Notes: generated by a model from the sequence alone, not told the origin. A DNA stretch of 8,405 nucleotides from Solidesulfovibrio magneticus (GCA_002482565.1 DLGG01000138.1:1-8405), one strand, 5' to 3'. Counted from the stretch's first letter, positions 1 to 5,794 are shown. A program made the numbers and translations.

Positions 1-187
1 ACGACGGCGGCACGGCCGGCGGCACGGCCGTGGGCAGGGTATCGACCGGCGCGGGTTTGACCTCGGCTTCGGCCGGGGTGGCCGTCTCTTCGCCGGTCGG
101 CGCGGGAGCCGGCGGGCGTTTGGCGCAACCTGGCAGCATCAGGGCGGCGGCGAGCAGTGGTACGGCAAATCGAGCAAGCGGGCGCAT
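1..187 (-). CDS. Proline-rich lipoprotein, N-terminal part (cut by window edge)
   Basis: Only the first 62 codons are visible; the gene continues beyond base 1. The translation begins MRPLARFAVPLLAAALMLPG followed by Cys21. This is a short basic n-region, a hydrophobic core and a lipobox (L-P-G-C), so signal peptidase II should cleave before Cys21 and the mature protein should be lipid-anchored. The mature part seen (AKRPPAPAPTGEE..., then TLPTAVPPAVPPS) is a Pro/Ala-rich low-complexity linker, typical of a tether between a lipid anchor and a later domain that is out of view. The start is ATG at 187-185, chosen because a GGAG (minus strand of 195-198) sits 7 bases upstream; the ATG at 194-192 is in another frame and gives no signal peptide. 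The function cannot be named from this fragment. I am confident that it is a lipoprotein. Confidence 0.72.
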   Translation of the reverse strand, partial: MRPLARFAVPLLAAALMLPGCAKRPPAPAPTGEETATPAEAEVKPAPVDTLPTAVPPAVPPS

Positions 188-481
188 GGCGCATCTCCGT
201 GAGGGCAGGCGAGCCCATGTGGCGTTGTGTTGGGGCGTTTCGGGGCGCGAGTCGGTCCGGCCGGGGCGGTGGACAGGGAGTTGGCTCGAAGCGGCAGGCC
301 GTGCCCGGTCTAACGCCGGCATAACGAACCGTCCCCAGGACACAGCGTACGTCCACTGGTGTCATCCGGAACGCAATGCTCCCCGGGCGGGAGTATGGCC
401 CATGGCGGGTGGCCGGGTCAATGTGGGGTTGCGGGGAAAAGAATGGGCGGACAAGGCGTTGGGAAAATGCCGTCCCCGGCT

Positions 482-510
482 CTCCCGCGCGGGAGCGAGA
501 CGCGCGGGAG
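482..510. repeat. GC-rich palindrome with a repeated arm
   Basis: Bases 482-495 read CTCCCGCGCGGGAG, a perfect 14-base palindrome, and a further copy of its right arm (GCGCGGGAG) lies at 502-510, so the left arm can pair with either copy. It lies just downstream of the transporter's terminator-like hairpin on the minus strand. It may be a second RNA fold in the same 3' region or chance in GC-rich DNA. Confidence 0.35.
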
Positions 511-521
511 GCGGGGAAGAC

Positions 522-553
522 GGCGTCTTGCCGGAGGCGGCCGGCAAGACGCC
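522..553 (-). terminator. Strong hairpin after the transporter gene
   Basis: GGCGTCTTGCCGG (522-534) and its exact reverse complement CCGGCAAGACGCC (541-553) form a perfect 13-bp stem with a 6-base loop. It begins 36 bases past the stop codon of the minus-strand transporter gene, the expected place for a transcription terminator or a 3'-end-protecting stem-loop. On the minus strand the stem is followed by GTCTTCCCCGCC, which is only weakly T-rich, so classical intrinsic termination is not certain. Confidence 0.5.
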
Positions 554-589
554 CGGGGGGAACGACGGTTGGGGCCTGTCCTTGCGGCT

Positions 590-1603
590 TCAGGGCCGGC
601 CGACCGCTTGCGGGGCGGGGGAGAAATCCGGCGAGGCGGCCAAGGGCTGACCGAAGACGCGGTCGGTCAGCTTCACGTACCAGGCCGCCGACTGAACCTG
701 GATGACGTAGGCCAGGGCCACGACAAGGGCCGCTTCGGAACCGCTGGTTCCGAAGGCGTTCATGGCCACGGCCAGAGCGATGGAGAGGTTGCGCATGACG
801 GTGCCGTAGACCAGGGCGATGCCTTCGCCGCGCGGTAAAAACAGCCGGGCCGCCGCCGTGGAGACGGCGTAGTTGGCCCCGTAGAGCAGGCAAAGGGGCA
901 GCAGGATTTCGGCCAGCACGCCCGGCGCGGCGACAATGGTCTTTGCCTTGAGTGCCAGGGCGATGAGCACGATGCCCAGCACCCCGATGGTGGACAGGGC
1001 CGGAAAGCGCGGGCCGATGCCCGTTGCAAAGGCCTTTTGGCCGTAGCGGCGCACCAGAAACCGCTGGGTGGCGTAGCCGGCGGCCATGGGCAAAAAGACG
1101 ATGAGTCCAATCTGCTTCATGACGCCGGAAACGTCCACGGCAATGGCTTCGCCGAGCAGAAGCTTGACGTAAAACGGCGTGGCCAGGGACCCGAGAACGA
1201 GGCCGATGACCGTCATCTTCACCGCCGCCGCCACCTTGCCCCCGGCAAAGCCCGTCCAGGAAATGGTCATGCCGCTTGTCGGCACAAGCCCGGCCAGGAG
1301 CAGGCCCAGGGCCAGGGTCGGCTGGTTTGGGAAAAAAAACTGGGCAAGGCCGTAAGCGACGAAGGGAATGAGGCCGAAATTCACGCATTGGGCCAAGAAC
1401 TGCGCCTTGCCGTCACCGCCGGAAAGGACTTCCTTGATCTTCAGCGTCACCATCATGGGGTAGACCATGAGGAAGGTGAAGGGCAAGATAAGGGATTGCA
1501 TCCACGAAACGTCGCCGGCCAGGCCCCAGACGAATCCAATGGCCATGGCCGTGGGGATGGCGATGATCAGATTCTTGGAAATGCGTTGCAACGTTGTCCA
1601 CAT
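590..1603 (-). CDS. Bile acid:sodium symporter / ACR3-clan membrane transporter
   Basis: A 337-residue hydrophobic protein with about nine or ten membrane segments and short polar loops, in the inner membrane. Landmarks fit the SBF/ACR3 fold (PF01758-like): FLMVYPMMVTLKIKE near 44-58, LVPTSGM at 106-112 before the polar, broken helix TISWTGFAGGK, GTVMRNLSIALAVAMNAFG at 267-285, and AYVIQVQSAAWYV at 298-310. Clan members move bile acids, ketopantoate, other organic anions or arsenite. As I recall the family, ACR3 arsenite pumps need a Cys in the segment aligned with VPTSGM and a Glu aligned with Gln302; both are absent here, so arsenite efflux is doubtful and the substrate is unknown. The start is ATG 1603, with GGAGG 7 bases upstream. 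The frame stays open to 1927, but those 108 residues are not hydrophobic and look non-coding. The gene stands alone, with a long upstream spacer. Confidence 0.85.
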   Translation of the reverse strand: MWTTLQRISKNLIIAIPTAMAIGFVWGLAGDVSWMQSLILPFTFLMVYPMMVTLKIKEVLSGGDGKAQFLAQCVNFGLIPFVAYGLAQFFFPNQPTLALGLLLAGLVPTSGMTISWTGFAGGKVAAAVKMTVIGLVLGSLATPFYVKLLLGEAIAVDVSGVMKQIGLIVFLPMAAGYATQRFLVRRYGQKAFATGIGPRFPALSTIGVLGIVLIALALKAKTIVAAPGVLAEILLPLCLLYGANYAVSTAAARLFLPRGEGIALVYGTVMRNLSIALAVAMNAFGTSGSEAALVVALAYVIQVQSAAWYVKLTDRVFGQPLAASPDFSPAPQAVGRP

Positions 1604-1610
1604 GATGTTG

Positions 1611-1615
1611 CCTCC
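1611..1615 (-). promoter_or_regulatory. Ribosome binding site that fixes the transporter start
   Basis: On the minus strand GGAGG lies 7 bases before ATG 1603. This is the best ribosome site in the region and places the start immediately before the first membrane segment, rejecting the 108-codon upstream extension of the frame. Confidence 0.8.
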
Positions 1616-1957
1616 ATGGGATGGTCCGTGCTGGAAAAGCGGTCCGGGCGACATGGCGTGGCCGGGCCGACCACCGTTGAACAGACCATGGGCGCTTCGC
1701 GGCTCAAAGGCATTGATCGACATCAACGTCGGCGTTTTTTTCCGGGAAAGTAAAAACTGGGCAGGAAGTTTGGACGGGACCGTGGCGCGGATCCCAGTCC
1801 TGGCGGCTTCGGCCGCGTCCGGGGCAATGGCGGCAACGCGAGGCGAGTTATGGGCGCGGCGCAAGGCATAGCCGCGGCAAGGACATGGAACGAGGACGCG
1901 GGCGAGGGATGTCTCGACGCGACGCAAGAGCCGTGTTCACGAAAGCGCAGAGGGCGT

Positions 1958-1991
1958 TTCGTAACAACGAACGAAAATTATTGATTTTTCG
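1958..1991 (-). promoter_or_regulatory. AT-rich island with two adjacent dyads, probable promoter/operator
   Basis: Two dyads sit side by side: TTCGT-N4-ACGAA at 1958-1971 and CGAAAA-N8-TTTTCG at 1972-1991. The surrounding A/T-rich sequence is sharply different from the GC-rich flanks. On the minus strand a CAATAAT block could serve as a -10, but I see no good -35 at the right distance. Position, upstream of the transporter and just past the SGNH operon, suggests a regulated promoter for the transporter about 360 bases from its ATG. The binding protein cannot be named. Confidence 0.4.
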
Positions 1992-2020
1992 AATGATTTT
2001 GCTGTTTGCGGGGCGTGGCC

Positions 2021-3214
2021 CTAGCGGCGGCGCACAGGCAGACGCAGGGGTTGGCCGATGGACAGGCGTCTGGGGTCGGCGTCGGGATTGAGCGCGACAA
2101 GATCATCTTCGGACACGCCCAGGCGTTTGGCGATCAAGCGGAAGGTGTCGCCGTCGCGCACGTTGTAGACCTTGCCGCTGGGACGGGCCTTGGCCCGGAC
2201 TTTGGTTTTGCCGGAGGCTTCGCGCTGGGGCTGGGGGGCGGGGTCGGCCACGGGGCGCAGGTCCCGGGCCTGGGCGCGCAGTTCGTCGAGTCCGGCTGCG
2301 GGCGGCAGGTGTTCCTTGCCGGCCAGGGAGGCGGCCGTCACGCCGGCCAGGAGCCTGGCTCCGGCCTCGGTCAGGTGCACGCCGTCGGCGGTGCGGATGG
2401 CCGTGGCCTCGGCCGTGGCCGCGTCCCTGGCGTGGCGGGTGTAGCGGCCTTCGGGGTCGGAAAAAGCGGCTTCGGCGTCAATGAACCGGCAGCCCGCCTC
2501 GGCGCACATCCTGGACAGCACGGCGTTGACGCGTTTTACGCCGGCGTTTAGGGCCGCGTCGCCCATGGGCGGCGCGCCCACCCAACTGACGGCGACGTCG
2601 GGGTTGGCCTGGCGGCAGATGGCGACGAGTTCCCGGGCCTTGGCGGCGTAGGTGTCATCCCAGACCGGCTGGTCGAAATAGACCCGGCTGCCGTCGGCGG
2701 CGGCCAGCGGCATGACGTCGTTGGCCCCGATCATGATGACCACGATGTCGGGCGGGGCTTTGGCCACGAGCTCACGCAGCCGGGTTGGCCAGTCCAGGAG
2801 TTCCGGACGACTCAGGCCCGTGGAACGCTGGCCGTCGCGGGAAAAATCCAGGCCGGGCGCGCCGGCCAGGGCGTGTTCGAGCTGTTCGCCAAGGCTGATG
2901 GACAGGGAGTCGCCGACCACGAGCAGGCGTTTGGCCCGTGTCTGGGGCGACTGGGACGACTGGGACGGTGACGCGGTCTTGGCCGAAGCCGAAGGTGAGG
3001 CCTGGGTCGCCGTTTTGGGCGCGTCAGCGGATTTGGGCGCTTCGTCCTGGCCGCAGGCCGTGCCGAGCAGGCAGGCCAGGCAGGCCAGGGCGGCCAGGGC
3101 GCGGCGGATCGGGCCAGGGGAGGCCGTTCGGGCTGATGTGGCCGCCGTCGGCTGATGGGTCGCCGATCGACGTGGCGGTCCTGCAGCGGCGTCCTTTACG
3201 GTCCAATTGGGCAC
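2021..3214 (-). CDS. SGNH/GDSL hydrolase (DUF459 type) with C-terminal LysM domain, probable lipoprotein
   Basis: A 397-residue exported esterase-like protein. The catalytic set of the SGNH superfamily is complete: GDS with Ser103 (block I), Gly133 in STGL (block II), Asn165 in GAND (block III), and Asp277/His280 in DGVH (block V). WVGAPPMGD at 211-219 matches the two upstream paralogues. Residues about 348-393 form a LysM domain (KVYNVRDGDTFRLIAKRLGV... then LSIGQPLRLPV), which binds peptidoglycan or related glycans. A charged linker (about 305-345) joins the two. The signal sequence IRRALAALACLACLLGTAC is preceded by an unusually long polar stretch of about 36 residues; Cys54 is the likely lipidated residue, though GTAC is a poor lipobox. 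The start is GTG 3214, supported by GGAG 5 bases upstream and a 15-base gap from the previous stop; no later start codon in frame precedes the signal. Likely role: envelope glycan deacylation; substrate unknown. Confidence 0.82.
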   Translation of the reverse strand: MPNWTVKDAAAGPPRRSATHQPTAATSARTASPGPIRRALAALACLACLLGTACGQDEAPKSADAPKTATQASPSASAKTASPSQSSQSPQTRAKRLLVVGDSLSISLGEQLEHALAGAPGLDFSRDGQRSTGLSRPELLDWPTRLRELVAKAPPDIVVIMIGANDVMPLAAADGSRVYFDQPVWDDTYAAKARELVAICRQANPDVAVSWVGAPPMGDAALNAGVKRVNAVLSRMCAEAGCRFIDAEAAFSDPEGRYTRHARDAATAEATAIRTADGVHLTEAGARLLAGVTAASLAGKEHLPPAAGLDELRAQARDLRPVADPAPQPQREASGKTKVRAKARPSGKVYNVRDGDTFRLIAKRLGVSEDDLVALNPDADPRRLSIGQPLRLPVRRR

Positions 3215-3219
3215 GTGGT

Positions 3220-3223
3220 CTCC
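3220..3223 (-). promoter_or_regulatory. Ribosome binding site supporting a GTG start
   Basis: Minus-strand GGAG lies 5 bases before GTG 3214, within the 15-base gap after the preceding gene's stop. It supports a non-ATG start and translational coupling between the second and third SGNH genes. Confidence 0.6.
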
Positions 3224-3229
3224 AGCCGC

Positions 3230-4396
3230 CTACTTGGGGGCCGTCTGGGCGGCCTGGGGCGCGGCGGCGGCCGGTTTCTTGGCCGTGATCTCCACGTCCT
3301 TGGCCAGGGCGGCCAAAAAGGCCTGAGCCAGGATGTCGCCGCCGGCCACGGTGAAGTGCACCTTGTCGTTGGCCCGCACCTTGATCTTGACCCCTTTTTC
3401 GTTGGGCAAAAACGTCGAGTAATTGCCCTGGTCGTCGGCCAGCAGCGTCCAGGTGTCCAGGTAGGTGCTGTTGCGGAATTTGGCCGCTTCGGTTTTTACG
3501 ATGTCGTTCATGATTTCGACCTGTTTGGCGTAGGGCGCGTCGCCCATGACGGGCAGGCCGATCCAGTAGTTGCGGATGTTTTTTTCCTGCATGGCGGTGA
3601 GGAAATCCTCCACGCGCATGGAAAAGACTTCCGGCCAGGTCTTGTTGGGATTGCCGGGCGAGCGGGGCTTTTCATTGACGTTGATGTACTTGGCGTCGTT
3701 GGCCCCCATCATGACCACGACAAGATCGGGCTTGTACTTGTCGAGAAAGACCCGCAGCGCCCGGCTCCAGTCGTAATATTTGGGATTGGCCAGGCCGCTT
3801 GAGACCTTGCCTTCCTCGATGAGTTCCAGCCCTTCGATCTCGGCCACGCTGCGCCGCAGCGACAGGGACAGGCCGATGGCCAGGGAATCGCCGACCACCA
3901 GCAGCTTGCGCGGAGCCGGTCCCTTGCCCTGGGTCAGGGTTTGTTCCCCGGAGCCGTGCTGGCCTGAAGAAGGCGCCTGGGCCACGGCCGACCCGGCCGC
4001 CTCGCCCTCGGCCGCGCCCGGTTTGGGGGGCGACAGGGCGGCCAGCAGATTCTCGGCGTCAATGGGCTCGTCGGGCTTGAGCAGGGGCTGGTTAGGGTCC
4101 AGGCGTTCGCGCAGGGCCTGGGCAGCGGCGTCGGAGGCCGGCTCCTCGCGGCAGGCCAGGTTGTTTTTGTAGGTTTCATCGAAATAGGGGGCCATGTCGC
4201 AGTCGAGCTGCCGCCACTGGGCGGCCAGCTGGGTCTCGCGCCAAAGGTTGCGCACCCGGCGCACCTGCCGGGCCGCTTCCGAGGCCGGGCCGTCGCCCAG
4301 GCGGTCGTCCACCCAAACCGACACCTTTTCGATGTTGGCCAACATGGCGACGACCAGGGCGATGCAGTATACGAGGCAGGCTTTTTTCCAACTCAT
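3230..4396 (-). CDS. SGNH/GDSL hydrolase (DUF459 type), membrane-anchored
   Basis: A 388-residue protein, second of three paralogues in a row. An N-terminal hydrophobic segment (ACLVYCIALVVAMLANI, about 6-22) after a Lys pair, with no signal peptidase site, predicts a single-pass inner-membrane anchor with the rest in the periplasm. A helical, charged region (about 30-115, containing Cys67 and Cys82, which could form a disulfide) and an Ala/Gly/Ser linker (about 122-160) hold the hydrolase away from the membrane. Catalytic residues: Ser171 in GDS, Gly201 in SSGL, Asn233 in GAND, Asp344/His347 in NDKVHF. KVSSGLANPKYYDW is nearly the same as in the first paralogue, so these two are the closer pair. 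The C-terminus ends in an Ala/Pro/Lys-rich tail. The start ATG 4396 begins directly at the anchor; no Shine-Dalgarno is visible in the 44-base gap. The reaction is presumably ester hydrolysis or acyl transfer on an envelope glycan; substrate unknown. Confidence 0.83.
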   Translation of the reverse strand: MSWKKACLVYCIALVVAMLANIEKVSVWVDDRLGDGPASEAARQVRRVRNLWRETQLAAQWRQLDCDMAPYFDETYKNNLACREEPASDAAAQALRERLDPNQPLLKPDEPIDAENLLAALSPPKPGAAEGEAAGSAVAQAPSSGQHGSGEQTLTQGKGPAPRKLLVVGDSLAIGLSLSLRRSVAEIEGLELIEEGKVSSGLANPKYYDWSRALRVFLDKYKPDLVVVMMGANDAKYINVNEKPRSPGNPNKTWPEVFSMRVEDFLTAMQEKNIRNYWIGLPVMGDAPYAKQVEIMNDIVKTEAAKFRNSTYLDTWTLLADDQGNYSTFLPNEKGVKIKVRANDKVHFTVAGGDILAQAFLAALAKDVEITAKKPAAAAPQAAQTAPK

Positions 4397-4440
4397 GGAT
4401 GGTACAGGGGTATCGGGCGTTTGCGCGATGGTTGGCGGCG

Positions 4441-5238
4441 TCAGGGCGCCACGGGCAGGCCGGCGGCGATGCGGTCGGTGAGAAGCTTGCAGCCGGCCGG
4501 GCTGAAGTGGACGCCGTCCTTGCCGCGAAGAGGCACGGCCTTGCCGGCCACCGGCTTTTTGGCCGAGAAGTTGCCGGAATTGTCGGCGAAAAGATCCCAC
4601 GAGTCGATGAAGCGGCAGCCCTTGGAGGTGGCGCAGGCGGCCCGCATGGCCTCGTTGGTGGTCCAGGCCTTCTGGCTGAAGGTCTTCTCGCGCATGGGCG
4701 GCAGTCCCACCCAGGCCACGGGCACGCCCCGGCCGGCGGCGATGGACAGAAACCGCTCGGCCTTGGCCTGGAAATCCCGGGACCACTCCGGTGTTCCCTT
4801 GCCGTTTTTGGCGTCGTTGCCGCCGAGCATGACCACCAGGGCGTCGGGCTTCTCGGCGTCCAGGAATTCGCCCAGGGCCTTTTCCCAGTCATAGAACTTG
4901 GGGCTGTTGAGACCGCTGGAAACCTTGCCCTTGCTGGCCAGGGCCACCGGTCCCCGGTGCTTGAGGGATTGCTCCAGGGTCATGCCCAGGCCCACGGCAA
5001 AGGAGTCGCCGACGATGAGGATCTTTTTGGGGGAGCAGGCCGGCTGGGCGGCGGCGGCCAGGGACTGGGCCGTGGTCGGCTCGGCTTGGGCCGGCTGGTT
5101 CTTGGGCTGCTTCTTGGCCCAGGCGTCGGGGGCGAAAGTGGCCCCGCCGAGGCAGGCTGTCAGCAGCGCCGCCGTGAAAACTCGGGACAAGAAAGGGGTG
5201 GTGCGCCCAGGACAAGGGCGGTCCGAAACATTTCGCAT
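4441..5238 (-). CDS. SGNH/GDSL hydrolase (DUF459 type), secreted periplasmic
   Basis: A 265-residue protein, first and shortest of the three paralogues. The N-terminus is a Sec signal peptide: hydrophobic core VFTAALLTACLGGATFA and an AWA cleavage site after Ala41, leaving a Lys/Gln/Pro/Ala-rich linker (42-68) and then a minimal hydrolase domain. Catalytic residues: Ser79 in GDS, Gly109 in SSGL, Asn141 in GGND (the others have GAND), Asp241/His244 in DGVHF. WVGLPPM at 176-182 and CRFIDSWDLFAD at 208-219 match the paralogues. ATG 5238 has no Shine-Dalgarno but follows a good -10 by 7 bases, so it may be a leaderless start. An in-frame TTG at codon 17 (5190) would give a more usual 25-residue signal peptide, also without a ribosome site, so the start is not settled. 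The next gene follows after 44 bases. Probably an envelope esterase or acyltransferase of unknown substrate. Confidence 0.83.
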   Translation of the reverse strand: MRNVSDRPCPGRTTPFLSRVFTAALLTACLGGATFAPDAWAKKQPKNQPAQAEPTTAQSLAAAAQPACSPKKILIVGDSFAVGLGMTLEQSLKHRGPVALASKGKVSSGLNSPKFYDWEKALGEFLDAEKPDALVVMLGGNDAKNGKGTPEWSRDFQAKAERFLSIAAGRGVPVAWVGLPPMREKTFSQKAWTTNEAMRAACATSKGCRFIDSWDLFADNSGNFSAKKPVAGKAVPLRGKDGVHFSPAGCKLLTDRIAAGLPVAP

Positions 5239-5245
5239 CCGCTGG

Positions 5246-5274
5246 CGTATAGACGCGGCATGGCGCTTTGTCCA
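5246..5274 (-). promoter_or_regulatory. Sigma-70-type promoter abutting the first SGNH gene (leaderless)
   Basis: Read on the minus strand: TGGACA (5274-5269, 5 of 6 to consensus), a 17-base spacer, then TATACG (5251-5246, 4 of 6). Only 7 bases, CCAGCGG, separate the -10 from ATG 5238, so transcription would start at or within a base or two of the A of ATG. This agrees with the missing Shine-Dalgarno. It probably drives all three SGNH genes. Confidence 0.5.
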
Positions 5275-5312
5275 GAAGCGAAGGGGCGGCCAACCTTACT
5301 GGAGCGTCGTCA

Positions 5313-5349
5313 TGTCCCCGAGGTCGCCTGATTGGCGGCCTCGGGGACA
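5313..5349. terminator. 16-bp hairpin between SH3 gene and SGNH operon
   Basis: TGTCCCCGAGGTCGCC (5313-5328) pairs with GGCGGCCTCGGGGACA (5334-5349) over 16 bp with one T/G position and a 5-base loop. It sits downstream of the SH3 gene's first terminator and upstream of the SGNH promoter. There is no T-run on either side, so it may be a back-up stop, an RNA-stabilising stem, or a protein-binding dyad for the SGNH promoter 40 bases away. Confidence 0.45.
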
Positions 5350-5365
5350 AGGGCGTTTGTTTCGG

Positions 5366-5404
5366 AAAAAGACCGGCTCGGACGGTTTGCCGCCCAAAGA
5401 CCGG
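5366..5404 (-). terminator. Intrinsic terminator at the end of the SH3 lipoprotein gene
   Basis: On the minus strand, directly after the TAG stop, GGGCGG-CAAA-CCGTCC forms a 6-bp stem (one G-U) inside an outer CCGG/CCGG pairing (5404-5401 with 5376-5373), followed by TCTTTTTCC. Stem plus T-run, placed at the stop codon, fits Rho-independent termination. An 11-base direct repeat AAAGACCGGCT (plus strand 5368-5378 and 5396-5406) brings in the outer arms. Confidence 0.55.
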
Positions 5405-5770
5405 CTAGTTGAGGTAACGGCTGGCCACCCAGCCTTCCTGGCCCCGGGTAAAGGCCCAGACATGGGTCCAGTCGCCTTGGTGGCTGAGCACCTGCACCTG
5501 TTCGCCGACATTGAGGGAGTTGATGATGCCGCAGCGCGTGGAACCGCAGCTGCGCAGGCTCAACCCCTGGGTGTTGACCACGGCGTAAACCGCGTCGGGC
5601 GGCACGACCACGCCGGCCGGCAAGGGGATGCAGCCGTAGCCCGAGGCGTAGTAGTAGCCTTCGGGGCAGGCCGGCGGCGGCACGTAGACCATGGGCGCGG
5701 CCGTGACCGTGCAGCCCGAAAGGGCCGCGACCAAGGCGAACAAGGCCAAGAGATTCCAGATCGTCTTCAT
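5405..5770 (-). CDS. SH3-domain lipoprotein
   Basis: A 121-residue protein. MKTIWNLLALFALVAALSGC is a textbook lipoprotein signal with lipobox L-S-G-C; Cys20 would be lipidated. A short Pro/Tyr-rich stretch with a Cys pair (CPEGYYYASGYGC, Cys35 and Cys47) follows. Residues about 62-121 form a bacterial SH3 (SH3b) domain: AVVNTQGLSLRSCGSTRCG, then a hydrophobic VGEQVQVL strand, GDWTHVWA, and the terminal EGWVASRYLN typical of this fold. Such domains usually bind cell-wall peptides or mediate envelope contacts; they are not enzymes. The four mature cysteines besides Cys20 (35, 47, 75, 80) could form two disulfides in the periplasm. The start ATG 5770 has AGGAGG 5 bases upstream. It has its own promoter (5863-5891) and terminator, so it is probably a separate unit from the SGNH genes. 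The specific role is unknown. Confidence 0.87.
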   Translation of the reverse strand: MKTIWNLLALFALVAALSGCTVTAAPMVYVPPPACPEGYYYASGYGCIPLPAGVVVPPDAVYAVVNTQGLSLRSCGSTRCGIINSLNVGEQVQVLSHQGDWTHVWAFTRGQEGWVASRYLN

Positions 5771-5775
5771 GCAAG

Positions 5776-5781
5776 CCTCCT
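5776..5781 (-). promoter_or_regulatory. Ribosome binding site that fixes the SH3 lipoprotein start
   Basis: Minus-strand AGGAGG lies 5 bases before ATG 5770. It places the start at the lipoprotein signal and rejects a longer frame reaching upstream to 5872. Confidence 0.8.
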
Positions 5782-5794
5782 GGGCCGGGAACAG

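Larger units (their letters stand above)
188..589. other. Gene-free interval between two minus-strand genes
   Basis: This 402-base stretch separates the end of the transporter gene from the start of the lipoprotein gene. It should contain the transporter's terminator (see 522-553) and the lipoprotein's promoter. I could not find a convincing -35/-10 pair on the minus strand. The open frames crossing it on either strand show no recognisable domain, signal peptide or ribosome site. It also holds GC palindromes near 482-510. Confidence 0.5.
1604..2020. other. Gene-free interval upstream of the transporter
   Basis: A 417-base spacer between the third SGNH gene and the transporter, both on the minus strand. 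Most of it is GC-rich with no recognisable protein in any frame. The exception is an abrupt AT-rich island at about 1963-2000, described separately. A second small AT-rich patch, with a T-run at 1734-1741, shows no good -35/-10 pair and only a 4-bp stem. I see no clear intrinsic terminator after the SGNH stop at 2021. The transporter mRNA probably has a long leader if it starts from the AT-rich island. Confidence 0.45.

Noticed and set aside
30..650. 206-codon plus-strand open frame at the window start
   Set aside because: Overlaps the antisense of a lipoprotein signal and the hairpin region; no ribosome site or domain.
1714..1741. Small stem followed by seven T's upstream of the transporter on the plus strand
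   Set aside because: Only a 4-bp stem and no plus-strand gene ends nearby, so not a credible terminator.
1037..1753. 238-codon plus-strand open frame opposite the transporter
   Set aside because: Gln/His/Gly-rich antisense translation of membrane segments; no start signal.
1604..1927. 108-codon N-terminal extension of the transporter
   Set aside because: Not hydrophobic, no domain, and a strong GGAGG lies before the internal ATG 1603.
4399..5331. 310-codon plus-strand open frame opposite the first SGNH gene
   Set aside because: Antisense shadow of a gene with clear motifs; low-complexity Gly/Leu/Ala composition and no recognisable domain.
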